From contig NC_087065.1 in NCBI RefSeq assembly GCF_963678635.1, forward strand, positions 76,547,786 to 76,611,785: 64,000 nt of DNA, given 5' to 3'. Every line of letters starts with the position of its first letter. Position 1 is the first letter of the stretch. The notes under the pieces are model-generated. The model searched no databases. It worked only from the letters and a program-made list of their open reading frames with translations, and was not told the origin of the DNA. This DNA comes from Symsagittifera roscoffensis. Lineage: Eukaryota; Xenacoelomorpha; Acoela; Convolutidae. The position numbers and the translations under genes were made by a program. Below, piece by piece: positions 1-12,388 of this stretch.

Positions 1-3000
1 CAGTCGTCCGAAACCGATTTTAAACACGTTCACACATTGTTGCCATTAGAACTACCAGGTGCCAAAAGTGTAATTGCAGTGGAGAAAGTAAAGTCCAATT
101 TTGACGCTTCTAAATTGGGTTTTGGTCACGAAGCTTCCTTTGCGGATGCGTTTTGGGTGACTCAGAATATGTTTTCACGCGTGACCTCAACCCTTTCAAC
201 GAAACAGGTGTTCTTGTTTACGATGAACGAAGACCCTCAGTCCTCCAACCAACATGCAAGGAAAGCTACTCAGCAGAAGATTTTGGACTTGGCTAACAAC
301 TCAATTGAAGTTGAAGTTCTTGGATTGGGTTTGTTAATTGCCTATTGCTTAACAAAATTGAAAAATTATGGTTGAAAAAATTTAAAAAAAAACTTTGCAA
401 ATTTTTTTAAGTTGTCGACAATGTCTAATTACCCTTGCGATAAGCAAAGGTAATGCAATCGGGTAGTAGACGTTTTCCCCGTAAATAACTTGGTTGACAG
501 AATGGTCAAAATTAGAAATGGTAAATTTAGGTTCAGCTCATGAATTCCAATTTCTTTGCGTCTTCTTTACTTGGTCTGGAGGGACGGCAAAGGAGCTGGG
601 TTCAAATTTGACAAGACCTGTTTTTTCAACCGAAATAGTTCGTTTAAAAAATAGTGTCGGCTAATTATTGTCTGCTTATATTTTGTCGGCCTAGTTGTCA
701 TATTACTGTAGAATTGTTTTTTGAAATGTTTTTTCTACATTATACTTACTTTGAGTGTTCTTTTCTACCTCTTCTGTTTGTAAATTTACTAATCTTGACT
801 TCGTACCTTTCTTTTTTCGTTTTTTTTTTGCTTAAAATTTTTATTCTGCCCAAATGGTTTGATTTAATCCTATTTGTATTGGCTTAGTGACCTAATTTTT
901 GAGCCGTTTCAACGGAAGCATATTTTTATGCTCACTTCTGGATTGCACAAAATGCTTTAAAGATTGAAGTTTTTCATGATAACAATTTTTTTTCGGCTTT
1001 TTCTTTTTTGGTTTGATAGGTTTTGGCCCACATTATATCGGCTTATTGACCCCATGTTGCGTCTTTTGACGAGCGAACAAAGATTGTGATTGTGTGTCTG
1101 TGTTTTGAAGGCGATGGGGGATTAATAACTTTCTTATTGGTCTTGATTTTGTCTGAAGTTTTTGTTTCCTTTTTAGGCTTGTAGGTTTTGGCATAGTTTA
1201 TATCAGGTTAGTGACCTCATATTGTTTCATTTGATGAGCAATTTAATTTTATAGGTGTTTTGTGGGTGAGGGGGACTGGTTGACTTTTTTGGCCTAAAAG
1301 ATTTCTGACAAGGCATTTTCGGCTTTGTTACCGCTGGGTACATTATCTCCCGACGCTAATTTCGCATTCTATTGTCTTGGCATGTTTTTTTAGAACTAGC
1401 CTTATTCATTTTGATATATCTAGCTTTTTTTTTTTGCATTTTCGAATTTTTTTTCAATTTTATTTCTTCTTATGTATCGCAAGGGGTGCGAAACTCAGCT
1501 TCACCTATGTTTTCATTAAATTACGCCTTTGTGTAGTTTCTATTACACCATGCACTAAAAACTACTTGAATTTAAATTAAAAAAAAAAATTTCTATGGAT
1601 GGTAGTGGTCGGAACAATCTGCGCTACTTTTTGATCGCTCAGTCTAGGTAGCTCAAATATATATCAAGGAATAGCAGTGCTGAAGTTTTTATCATCAGTA
1701 ATAATCTGTTTTTTGGTGCTTGTTCTTTGTTTTAAACTCACAATAGTAGATATCGACAAAACATGGCACATTCGGCCATTTTTTTTTATTTTCACACTTG
1801 TAACCGGAAACTTGACTTTTCCTCATAAACTCATTTTCTTTCAAATCTGTTAGAAATTGGGCGCAATTAGCAACTGACATGTACAAGTGCCGACATGCGT
1901 AATTATTTGCCCATGCGATTATGAAATTTCAAATTGTGTGTCTTCGTGTTTCATATAACAGACCAAAATTAATGATTTTTTTCTCGATTTTTTATTAGTG
2001 GTGTTCTTTTCAATTTCGGATGGCTTGGTTCTCATTTTTGTGAAGTGCCACCTGTCTTTTCTTTTGAAGTGAAGTGCTTTCAGACTTGTTAAGCGAATGG
2101 TCGAACTAACTTTGTTCCGAGTTTTGATGAATTGATAGAATTTGAGTGCTCGGTGTGATATTTTCTTCAGACAATCTTCAGACTTTTGTCAAAGTTGTGT
2201 GGCATATAAAAACAATTGATTCAATGACCCCAAAATTTAAGATATATTTTGGCGAAATAAAAAAGTTTAAAAAAATAATGGCGCTCAGCTTTTCAAAATT
2301 GTATCTAGTTACCGAAAAAAATTACGGGTTCATCAGATTTTCTCCAATAGTGCTTTTAATTCAAGTGTCAACCGTAAAAGATTGTTGAAGTTGGAGGAGC
2401 TTTAAAATAATGTTGGTCTGGGAAAATTGAATGTTAAGAAAGTTTAACGTTCTCTTTAGTTTCCTTGATTAATACTTTTCCAACTGTGTGTTGGCTCTGT
2501 TTTGAGATTTTATATATTGTAAAGCGACTCCTTTTTTAAAAAAAAAACGGTCGTTATTTTTTAAACAATTTGCAGCTCCTCCCGACGGTTTCTTCGACAT
2601 GACAGTGTTCTGGGAGAGTGCTCTGCCGCAGTTGAGGGACAAAACAGCCTCTATCGCAGACCCCACAGTGAAGATCAAAGAGCTACTCTACAGAGTGACA
2701 ACCAAGGAATACACATCAAGAGCACTCTCGTCTCTCAAAATGGACCTGTTCGGAAAGCAGTTCGGAGTCAAAGTCTTCAGGTATGAAGTCTATAATTGCC
2801 AAATTTGTTCAATTTTTTTCTCACTTTTTAAAATCAACTAGAAATATTCAAAACGCACTAGTTTTTTTTTTCGCGTATGATTCGGTTGCTTTTGCTTAGA
2901 ATTAGAAAACCAAGTTCAAACCAAGTACAAGTGCAAGAGAAATGATATATAGTTTTTTGACATTAACTCTGAATTATTTAAAGACTGTTTTTAAGTGGTT

Positions 3001-6000
3001 ATAAATCAGTGATTTTAATTCAATTAATCATGCCTTAAAGCATGTCAAAACTTAAATAACCCGTTATTTAGTTTCGTCAACATCGCCAGTAAGCCGGCAG
3101 GAGTGAAGCTGGACAAAGACACGAACAAGGAAGTGTTCTCCCGCACGGAGACCGTCTCCAGTGAGACAGGGGAGGTGCTGATGCCTGATGAGGTAAGATT
3201 CGCCCAGACTTTCGGAGGGGAGAACATTTTCCTGGGCAAGACGGAACGGGACAGTATGAAGTACTTGGCTCCTTCTGGTCTGACAGTGATGGGATTCCGA
3301 TCCACCAAACAACTGGACTTCACCAACTTTCTAAGGTGACGGTATTTGAAATAAAGAAAGTTAAACTCCTAGACCAAGTGTGCTTCGATTTTACTGCGTC
3401 CGAAGCTAGGATAGCAGTGATAGTCGAGCCAACTATCATAGCTATACAACTATGGTTATGATGATGATCAACCAGAGAAACACTGCAAATATCTTTCTGA
3501 CTAAACCCGTTTCAGCTTGAGAGGACTCCTAAATTATCATGTTTTCGAATTTTAATTATTTTCTGCTAAAATTACCCAGATATTCGACGCGACAGTTTGA
3601 ATTTACTTAGCTCTCGAGTATCTGAAAGTACTCTTCATTCAATTGAAAACATGATAATATGGTATGCAATCATAGCGAACTTCAAACTGCCGCACCCAAT
3701 ATGTGTGGGTGAAAGCCCCGTTTTTGTTTGTCGCAGACCATCCCACTTTATTTACCCGGATGAGAGTGCGGTGAAAGGATCCCTGGTGCTGTTCCAGGCA
3801 CTCCTGAACAGTTGTCTCTCTCAAGATGTGTTTGCAGTATGCCAGATAGTGACCAAGCAGGGATCCTATCCCCGACTCGCGGCTCTCTGTCCGCAAAAAG
3901 AGATCCTACAGCCGGACACTGGCATTCAAATCAAACCACCAGGTTAGAAGACTCCTTTTTCTTGTTCATCAGTGTAAATGGCAATGTAAATGGCGAAAAT
4001 TCATATACGAGGGCAAGACTTTTTTAAAGCTTATTTTTACCTTTTCCTTATTTCACTTTTTAGAGCTGCTTTTTTGTCGTTTTCTCGCTTGTGTTTGCGA
4101 AGCACAGCTTCGTCTCTGTGTAAAAATTTGTTGGGGTTCATTTTTTATTTCCAATACTGTACATTCTTTGGGATGTTTATTCGATTTTTATGAACACCAT
4201 TTTCCTTTAAAATCGTTCTTCTTTGTTTTATCGGAATTTCCATATGCATATGAATTTCCATATATGCATATGCATTCCATACATGGAATTGCAGCAAAGT
4301 TGTTTCAAAGTTGAAGTTGATCCCTGATAATTTACCTGGAATAGGTTTTGCGGTACATTTCACTTTTTTGTGATTTTTTTGCATGTGTAATTTGCTTCAA
4401 AGAGTTTTTGCTGATTTAAAAAGAAAAAATTCACGACATGCTTTATTTTTTTTTTTGATTTTTCAACCTTTTCTGCATCGAAAGAAACTTTTGCTGTTTA
4501 GGGTTCCACGTGATCTACATTCCCTTTGCAGAAGATGTGCGTGACGTGTCTCTCAAAGTCAATGTAAATAATTTATGTTATCTCTTACCTCTTACTAAAC
4601 TGAATTATGTTTCGAGTTTTGAGCAATGAAGAAAAAATCTTGGTTTGTTATAGGAAAGACGTGAATGTGCCAATGAGGAGCAAGTGGAAGCAGCACAGGC
4701 AGTCGTCAACAAACTCAGGTGCTTAGCTACAAGAATTGAATTTTTTATATTTCTCTCCATTAAATTATGCAACACTCCTCGATGTTAATGAACGAAGCAG
4801 ATTTTGAGTTAATTTTGATTTGTGGTTATTCTACTTGTTTTTTGATTGCTGATGAGTTTTGAGTTTATTGGAAGTAACGCTTCTTTCGTCGTTAAGCGCT
4901 TCCTTATCCTTGGCTTTAAAAAGTTTTTTAATTACTTATTTACTGCACAAGCCAAGCGTCGTGGATTATTACGAAGAATTTTTTTTTCCAACCTAAGTCG
5001 CAAATAAAAGTGGTCATTTGGTGGCACTTTTCGTATATCTCAAATTAATCATATTTAAGTATAAACTATTTAATGGCATATGTTGCGGCTTTATTTTTGG
5101 CTAGTGTAAGGCCCTGTTTGAAAAAAGATATGTTTTATGAAAAGTGTATGGGATTTGTTGTTTTTCGTTTTTTCTTGCGACGCTTTGAAAACGTTTGCTT
5201 TTTCTAATTGCAAAAAATACTGCATAAGTTCACAAAAACATCAATTTTCAAAAAAAAATACCAATATGAAAACCAGCTGCTCTTTCATGTGCCTGCATGT
5301 TTTGCTTGTCTGTTCTCATTTTACCTCAGTTTCTACGGCCTTCGAAAGGTTATGCAGGGGGATTTTGGCTTACTTGTTTTGATTTTTTCCGTTTTCTCAA
5401 ATATAAATGCACAAATCTCAACTGGCAATTCCCTAAATTCGGTAGAAAAAAAGTTATGGCCTCAAACAAGTCCATTATTTGAGATTTTGGTTCATTTTTA
5501 AAACTTTTGAATGTCTCAAAAAGTACCCTGCCAAATCGGAGATTAAATGTTAAATCGAAAGAAAAACATCGATTATGCGAATCTTATTTTGCAAGTGGCT
5601 ATGCCCAGTTTCTGAAAGATACCGTTTTACTGTTTTTTTTTCTCAAAAACTAACTTTCTGATTCTGAGGTTGATAGTTCAAGAAAACCAAGATGGTGCTT
5701 AGTTTTTCCCTGCGTTATATGTTTAACCCTGTTTCTTGTAGAAAAATTGATATGGAATTCGGAAAACTTCAAGTTTTTCGGTTTTTTTAGAAATTTAGTC
5801 CTTATTCTCGAAATTTACTCGAAGTTTGATATTAAGGGTTCAATTTAAAACAATCAGGGTGCGGAAATCTTCAATCTAAAAATCACTTTAGTTGAGAAAA
5901 GTTCATGGATTGAGGAAGAGTCAAACTTTTGAATTTTTGATGGATTTTTGGAATATTTTTTACTTTTTTTCGAAAATACCCTGCAAAGATTGAAATGAAG

Positions 6001-9000
6001 ATTTCAATTGAAAGAGCGAGTAGTAATTTTTTCTTTTAAATAAGTGGTTAATCAACTACTTTAGCACAAAAACACTAGGGTTTGCGTAAATCCATATTTT
6101 GAAATTTTGAAAATAACGCATTGTAGCAGTACAATATATGGTTTAAAAAATTAGAACAGTTGGATCCAGAATTAGCTGGGCCACTAGTGTACTTCCAAGC
6201 TACCGTGGCGCAGATTCGAGGACGTGAGACTCCTAATTAACAGGTCGGATATTCAAATCCGGAAGATTTAAATTGTTTTTTTTTTTGGTCAAATATTTCC
6301 TGCATAACATTGGCAATTTGATAAAAACTGTATCGGCTTTATTGGGGACTAGTGTTAGTAAATTTACAAGCGGTCGAGAAGCAGGTGTGGGAACGTGATA
6401 CTCCTAATCTCAACAAATCTTTTTCTCATATCACTTTGTTTTGCCTGTTTAGAACTCTATTTTGCTTTTTCCTCGCTTGTTTGCGAAGCGTAGCGTCGCC
6501 TCTTCGGTAGTGTATAAAGCTTCTTTTTTTCCTCCCATCACACCTCGCTAAAAATACGACAGAAAATTGAAAAAAGAAGATTTTTTTTTGTTTTGTTTTT
6601 TATGCGATCGGAACTTTCTGTGCTAGCTTGCACAGCAAATCTCTACTCTGGGTTCAAATTGTCTTTGTTCCAATACAGATTCAACTTTGACCCAGAGAAC
6701 TTCCGCAACCCGCAGTTGTCCCGCTTCTACGCCTACATAGAGGCCATTGCTCTGGAGAAGGAGGCGGTGGAGGAACCGGAGGACACCATCAATCCCTCCC
6801 CCCAAACAATTGATTCCAGACTAGGTCAGGTGGGGTTAGAGTTCGTGAGGTGCTTTGGGCTGCAGCCAGGAAGTGGCGGAGGACAGGGGGCGAAGACGAC
6901 TGGCGCTAAACGCAAAGGTAAAAACGTTTTTTTTTATGACTGTTGCGGTGATTTGTTGTAAATTGATGGGCGGAAACCTTTTTTCTAGGTTTTTTTCCTG
7001 TTATTTGCAGATGCCATGTTTACACTTTCGAGCTTGCGGGCGTTATTGTGGTAGCACGACTATTTTTTTTTCTAACCCAACTTGTAAATTGTTCATTGAA
7101 AGTGTTCACTTATTTGGTAGCACTTTTGCAATAATCACGATCTGTAGCATTGGAAATTTCATAGCATGTGTTCTCTGCTTTCTTTTTGGCTAGTGTTTGT
7201 GATATATTAATTGTGCGTGGCCGAGTGGTTAGTGCGTGAGACGCATAATCTCTAGGTCGCCGATCGAATCCGAGACGTACCGTATTTTTATTAATTCGAG
7301 GCTTATTTCACTTTTAGCTGCTTTTTGTCGTGTTCTTGCTAGTGTTTGCAAAGCATAGCTTCGCCTCTGTGTAAGAAACTGCCCTTCTCAGATCTTTATT
7401 ACCACTAATGTCATAAGACAAGCGATCCAACCAAAGTTATGGTACAAAGTTTTTTTTTCACGGCATTCTTCTCCTGCTATTTGTCGTCTTTTCGTGCACT
7501 TTTTTTGGCTAGCTTTAGATCCTGTTTAAAAAAAACATGCATTATGAAAATTTATGGGATTTGTTGTTTTTCGTTTTTTTTTGCGAGGCTTTGGAAAATT
7601 TCGCACTTTTCGCCGAAATTTCAATTTTTCTCTAAACTGAACCAGTTTTCAAAAAAAAATGGTACCGATGGAAAACGCGGCTGATCTTCTTCGTGCCTGC
7701 CGATTTTGCTAGTCTCTTTTCATATTACCTCACGTTCTACGACCTTCGAAAGTTTTAGTAGTAGGATTTTTGGCCTAATTGTTTCGAATTTTTTCATTTT
7801 CTCAAAAATGAAATGCACAAATCTGAGTAGAAGGTTTCAATCAAAAAAACAAATCATAGAGATCTCCCCTTCTCAAGCGCTTATTCCCTAATTTCGATAG
7901 AAAAAAGTTTGGCTTCAAACAAGCCCAATTTTTGACATTTTGGGAAACTTTGAAAACTTTTGTGAAAACTACCCGGTCAAATTGAAGATTAAGTGTTTTA
8001 CCGAAAGAAAAAGGCATTTATGTGAATCTTCCCTGCGGAAGCGGCTATGCCCTGCGTTTTGAAAAACAATATGGCCTTAGAAAATGTCAAATTTTTAATT
8101 TTTTGTCCGTTTTTTGGAAACCTTTTTTTCTTCAAAAACTGCCTGCTTAATCTGAGGTTGATAGTTCATTCAAACTTGTCCCGCTTCTACGCCTACATAG
8201 AGGCCATTGCTCTGGAGAAGGAGGCGGTGGAGGAACCGGAGGACACCATCAATCCCTCCCCCCAAACAATTGATTCCAGACTAGGTCAGGTGGGGTTAGA
8301 GTTCGTGAGGTGCTTTGGGCTGCAGCCAGGAAGTGGCGGAGGACAGGGGGCGAAGACGACTGGCGCTAAACGCAAAGGTAAAAACGTTTTTTTTTATGAC
8401 TGTTGCGGTGATTTGTTGTAAATTGATGGGCGGAAACCTTTTTTCTAGGTTTTTTTCCTGTTATTTGCAGATGCCATGTTTACACTTTCGAGCTTGCGGG
8501 CGTTATTGTGGTAGCACGACTATTTTTTTTTCTAACCCAACTTGTAAATTGTTCATTGAAAGTGTTCACTTATTTGGTAGCACTTTTGCAATAATCACGA
8601 TCTGTAGCATTGGAAATTTCATAGCATGTGTTCTCTGCTTTCTTTTTGGCTAGTGTTTGTGATATATTAATTGTGCGTGGCCGAGTGGTTAGTGCGTGAG
8701 ACGCATAATCTCTAGGTCGCCGATCGAATCCGAGACGTACCGTATTTTTATTAATTCGAGGCTTATTTCACTTTTAGCTGCTTTTTGTCGTGTTCTTGCT
8801 AGTGTTTGCAAAGCATAGCTTCGCCTCTGTGTAAGAAACTGCCCTTCTCAGATCTTTATTACCACTAATGTCATAAGACAAGCGATCCAACCAAAGTTAT
8901 GGTACAAAGTTTTTTTTTCACGGCATTCTTCTCCTGCTATTTGTCGTCTTTTCGTGCACTTTTTTTGGCTAGCTTTAGATCCTGTTTAAAAAAAACATGC

Positions 9001-12000
9001 ATTATGAAAATTTATGGGATTTGTTGTTTTTCGTTTTTTTTTGCGAGGCTTTGGAAAATTTCGCACTTTTCGCCGAAATTTCAATTTTTCTCTAAACTGA
9101 ACCAGTTTTCAAAAAAAAATGGTACCGATGGAAAACGCGGCTGATCTTCTTCGTGCCTGCCGATTTTGCTAGTCTCTTTTCATATTACCTCACGTTCTAC
9201 GACCTTCGAAAGTTTTAGTAGTAGGATTTTTGGCCTAATTGTTTCGAATTTTTTCATTTTCTCAAAAATGAAATGCACAAATCTGAGTAGAAGGTTTCAA
9301 TCAAAAAAACAAATCATAGAGATCTCCCCTTCTCAAGCGCTTATTCCCTAATTTCGATAGAAAAAAGTTTGGCTTCAAACAAGCCCAATTTTTGACATTT
9401 TGGGAAACTTTGAAAACTTTTGTGAAAACTACCCGGTCAAATTGAAGATTAAGTGTTTTACCGAAAGAAAAAGGCATTTATGTGAATCTTCCCTGCGGAA
9501 GCGGCTATGCCCTGCGTTTTGAAAAACAATATGGCCTTAGAAAATGTCAAATTTTTAATTTTTTGTCCGTTTTTTGGAAACCTTTTTTTCTTCAAAAACT
9601 GCCTGCTTAATCTGAGGTTGATAGTTCATTCAAACTTACATGGTGCTTAGATTTTCCCTGCATAATATTTTCAACCTATTTGTTATTTGTTTGTGGAAAA
9701 GCGATATGGACTTCGGGAAAAATCCATTTTTTGAAATTTCTACGTTTTTTTTTTCATCCTTATTCTCGAAAACTACTAGTTAAGCCTGATTTTAAGGGTT
9801 CAATCAAAAAATCAGGGGGTGGAAATCTTTCCTGCTCAAAAGACTTTTCCCATGCCTCAGTAAAGAAAGGTTTATTGATACAGGAAAAGTCAAATTTTAG
9901 ATTTTTTTGATAGTTTTTGGAATCTTCTTGGTTTTAACGGAAACTACCGAGTCAAATCTGATATAAAGAATTCAATTGATACAGCAAGTAGCAGGTTGTG
10001 TCCTTCAAATCAACACTTAATCTTTTAATTAAGCAGAAAAATTACTAGGGTTTTTACTTAAAGTCAATTTCTTTGAAATTTTGAAAAATACTTATTACCG
10101 TATCAGTACAACGTATGATTAAAAATATCAATAGAGATACATCCAGCATTAGTTGGACTACTAATTTACTTCCAAGTGACCGTGGCGCAGATGCGAGGAT
10201 GTGAATATTAGTCCGGAACATTGAAATTTTTTTATTTTTTGCTCGAATTTCTGCTGCTTTATTGGTTGCTAGTGTTGACCCTTGCGATCAGCAAGTGTAT
10301 TGCAATCGTGTACTAGACTTTTTTTCCCGTAAACAACTTTGTTCACAGAATTGTAATTTTAGTAGGAATAGTAAATTTGCTTTTGACACGCTCAAATTCT
10401 TGAAATTCAAATAAAACTACCATAATTCAAGTAGTAACTAGGTAAAGACTTTCAGGTTGTAATAATTTTTTTTCTAAAAAATATCTCATTTTTTTTCTCG
10501 GGTTCGTGATTTTCGTCCTAGTTTCTGTAACTTTTTCTGCTCTATTGCACATTTTTCGTCCTGTAGGATTTTATTGGCTTACTTTTAAAATTATGGGTTT
10601 TATTCCAATTTAAATAGTTCTTCAATATAACTGAAATTTCAGTAATTTGTAAATTTACAAAGTCTGATTTTGTGCAATTTTTTTTATTTGTGTTTAAATA
10701 TTAAAATAGTTTGTTATTTTAGCTTAGTCAACTTATAGTGCGTATTTTTGAGGGCAAAATATATTCATTTATGATTATGTGCTTCATCATGGATGGGTCG
10801 TAATAATTTTTAAAACTCCATGAAATTTTTTTCTCAACACGTTTCAACCAAAAAATTTTGCCTTTGCTGCTGCTCGGTGAATGATTTCAATTGTTGTTTT
10901 TACGGCTGTTTATGAACTTCATGCAATACAACTATGAAGTTTCTCTAACTGTTTATTCAACTCTTTTTAGTTTTATTTTCAAGTAATTTTTTCAACATAA
11001 TTTTTTTCGATTTTTTTTCACTGGCTATATTGTAGCGCAATTCGAAGTATTCAAGGTATTTCAATACTAGCTGGGCTCTTGTGTTCTGCCACAGGTTTTC
11101 ATCAAAACGGGTTTCAGTTTGAAACCAACATTTGAAATTTTCTTGTGCTATTTTTTTGGCGTTCTGTCAATTTTTTGATGAGTTGGTGACTTTGTGTATC
11201 GCAAGTGGTGCGAATCTCAGCTTCGCTTCTGTGTAGTTAAATTATAAGTGGTCATCGAGCAGATGAGAGAACGTGATAATCCCATTTTCAAAATTGCTAT
11301 TTGTTTTTTCTCAAGGTTTATTTTGAAATTTTTCTTTTTTCCTTATTTCACTTTGTTTTGCCTGTTAGAGCTCTTTTTTGCATTTTTTTGCTTGTGTTTG
11401 CGAAGCGCAGTTTCTTTTCTGTGTAAATTATTAGGCTTGCGATTAGTCAGCGTTATTAATTCAGAATGAAGACTCGTTTCTGGTCAACAACTGAATCACC
11501 GATTCATTTGCTGAGCTTACTTTTATTGTATATCAAATTCTTAGCCCCAATTTGTTCTATTTAGGGTTAAAAATCTTTCTAGGACATGTTTTTTAACGGA
11601 AAAAATATAAGGCATTGCAAAAATAATTGTGCATTCCTGTGTATTCTGCCTTTCAATGTATTCCAGTTATGGTGCAAAAGTTGGATGGATCGTGCTTAAT
11701 ATTGATAACGTCTAGTTTTTCAATCATGTTGAATCTCTTGTTTTTTATCAAGGTCAATCTAAGTTTATACCTGAACATGCGTGTTTTTGAGTTGTTAAAG
11801 TGGCGTTTTGTTTTAGACGGAAGTCAATTTTCAATTGTTCCTCTTAACAGCAAGAAAGCAAGGAGTGGGTACAATTAGCTTAAAATCCAAAATAATAGTT
11901 TACCCGGTTGAAAAAATGGAAACAGAAAATGGGTTGAATTTATCAAATGACTTTTTTGAATTATGAGTGTGAGGGAATGATTGGGAGTTTTCTGAAAATG

Positions 12001-12388
12001 AATTGTTCCGAAGTATTTTTACTCAGCTAATTTTTACATGAACTTTGGCGTATATTTTTGAATCGCAGGTGTTTCGCAGCTCTGCTTCGCTAGTGTTATA
12101 GCTCTTTTTGTCGCTTTCGCTGGTGTTTGGGAAACACAGCTGTGTCTATGTAACGCAAAAAATTGTCTCGTTTTAGCCGACACTTCTACAGCAGGGTCGT
12201 CCAATGCGTCTAAGAAGGCGAGTGTTAATGTAAATCCGATCGAAATGAGACAGGCGGCTGTGGAGAAGAAACTGGGCAAGTACACCGTGGCTGTGCTGAA
12301 GGAGGCGTGTGAGTTGTACCAGCTGCCCACTGAAGGACGCAAACAGAACCTCATTGATAATTTGCAACACTTCTTCAAAGCCAACTGA
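1..12388 (+). CDS. XRCC6: Ku70 (XRCC6), DNA end-binding subunit, 5' end cut by window edge
   Basis: Ku70 pairs with Ku80 to ring broken DNA ends and start non-homologous end joining in the nucleus. I read exons 1-328, 2576-2780, 3072-3335, 3737-3942, 4502-4563, 4654-4718, 6679-6917 and 12177-12388; all junctions are GT-AG with matching phases and give 526 residues to a TGA at 12386. Roughly the first 100 residues lie off the left edge. Visible in order: the end of the von Willebrand-like alpha/beta domain (PGAKSVIAVEK, KQVFLFTMNEDP), the beta-barrel core (LTVMGFRSTKQL, FIYPDESAVKGSLVLF, LAALCPQKE, VIYIPFAED), the C-terminal arm (RFNFDPENFRNPQLSRFYAYIEAIAL), a Gly/Lys-rich linker and a C-terminal SAP domain (KLGKYTVAVLKEACELYQLP), which distinguishes Ku70 from Ku80. 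Introns 6 and 7 (1960 and 5259 bp) are repeat-filled. Intron 7 holds a duplicated copy of exon 7. Family assignment is secure; exact ends of the short exons 5 and 6 are inferred. Confidence 0.93.
329..2575 (+). other. Ku70 intron 1, repeat-bearing, no gene seen
   Basis: Besides the family 2 repeat it holds, at about 1595-1640, a short block (GGTCGGAACAATCTGCGCTAC) that recurs at 25636-25660 and 57648-57668 and, inverted, at 54812-54832. I see no exon-like sequence. Confidence 0.6.
430..1545 (+). repeat. Long non-coding dispersed repeat (family 2), copy 1
   Basis: The head at 430-545 (ACCCTTGCGAT, then TTTTCCCCGTAAATAACTT and an ACAGAATGGTCAAAATTA block) recurs at 10270, 29120 and 55443. The tail at 1470-1545 (TGTATCGCAAGGGGTGCGAA, CTCAGCTTCACC, TGTGTAG) matches 11195-11236. 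The interval between is T-rich and shows no sustained coding. It lies in Ku70 intron 1. Its class is unknown; element borders are approximate. Confidence 0.5.
4040..4126 (+). repeat. Hairpin-tail repeat fragment in Ku70 intron 4
   Basis: Contains TTATTTCACTTTTTAGAGCT followed by GTGTTTGCGAAGCACAGCTT and CTGTGTAAA. The GCGAAGC/GCTTCG arms form a near-perfect stem with a 3-nt loop. This is the best-preserved copy of the tail consensus. Confidence 0.6.
4945..6520 (+). repeat. Hairpin-tailed composite repeat in Ku70 intron 6
   Basis: Starts with the AT-rich module (CCAACCTAAGTCGCAAATAAA at about 4988, GGTGGCACTTTT, GGCTAGTGT at 5099-5107). A roughly 1-kb AT-rich body follows, a diverged copy of which occurs at 7500-8175 and 9600-10200. 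Next come a tRNA-like segment at 6203-6270 (GTGGCGCAG; TCAAATCCGG) and a tail at 6425-6519 ending in TTTGCGAAGCGTAGCGTCGCC. No coding capacity is seen. The modular order matches other copies in the window, which supports a single mobile family. Outer ends are estimated. Confidence 0.5.
7030..7376 (+). repeat. Compact hairpin-tailed composite repeat (module, tRNA-like head, tail)
   Basis: The AT-rich module spans 7035-7200 and ends in TTTTGGCTAGTGTTTG. The tRNA-like segment follows at 7211-7280, with an A-box-like GTGGCCGAGTGG at 7218-7229 and a B-box-like ATCGAATCC at 7262-7270. The tail at 7305-7374 contains TTTGCAAAGCATAGCTTCGCC and GTGTAAG. An identical copy sits at 8490-8836 because of the 1460-bp duplication. 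The A/B-box pair suggests a SINE driven by an internal Pol III promoter. Confidence 0.6.
8165..8377 (+). pseudogene. Duplicated Ku70 exon 7 fragment with a possible new acceptor
   Basis: Bases 8176-8377 copy exon 7 bases 6716-6917 with their donor, but the original acceptor was not duplicated. A TAG acceptor candidate at 8162-8164 lies downstream of a T-rich tract (about 8126-8134). Splicing exon 7 (phase 1) to 8165 reads straight into the copied frame, and the copy ends in the same phase. Inclusion would add 213 nt, or 71 residues of the C-terminal arm and linker, without a frameshift. Joining exon 6 (phase 2) directly to it would break the frame. Whether it is used is unknown. Confidence 0.5.
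10270..11240 (+). repeat. Long non-coding dispersed repeat (family 2), copy 2
   Basis: Head at 10275-10390 (ACCCTTGCGATCAGCAAG, TTGCAATCGTGTACTAGAC, CCCGTAAACAACTTTGTTCA) and tail at 11195-11236 (TGTATCGCAAGTGGTGCGAA, CTCAGCTTCGCTTCTGTGTAG). It is about 970 bp long and T-rich, with no conserved protein in any frame. It lies in Ku70 intron 7. Confidence 0.5.
11335..12155 (+). repeat. Two further hairpin-tail copies before the last Ku70 exon
   Basis: One tail ends at 11391-11427 (GTGTTTGCGAAGCGCAG, TGTGTAAA). A weaker one is at 12085-12152 (TAGCTCTTTTTGTCGC, then GTTTGGGAAACACAGCTGTG). Both read in the sense of the gene. The sequence between them is AT-rich and I see nothing in it. Confidence 0.4.

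Larger units (their letters stand above)
6716..9635 (+). repeat. 1460-bp perfect tandem duplication (6716-8175 and 8176-9635)
   Basis: Two head-to-tail 1460-bp units appear identical over every line compared. The unit begins inside Ku70 exon 7 and runs into intron 7, so it carries the last 202 bases of the exon, its donor site, a tRNA-like segment, a hairpin tail and AT-rich intron. The breakpoints share only the dinucleotide TT (6716-6717 and 9636-9637), as expected of a microhomology-mediated duplication. Absence of divergence means either a very recent event or an assembly duplication. Confidence 0.95.

Noticed and set aside
7211-7285. Possible functional tRNA gene (GTGGCCGAGTGG...ATCGAATCC)
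   Set aside because: The acceptor and T stems do not pair properly and the segment is one module of a repeat; treated as SINE-like.
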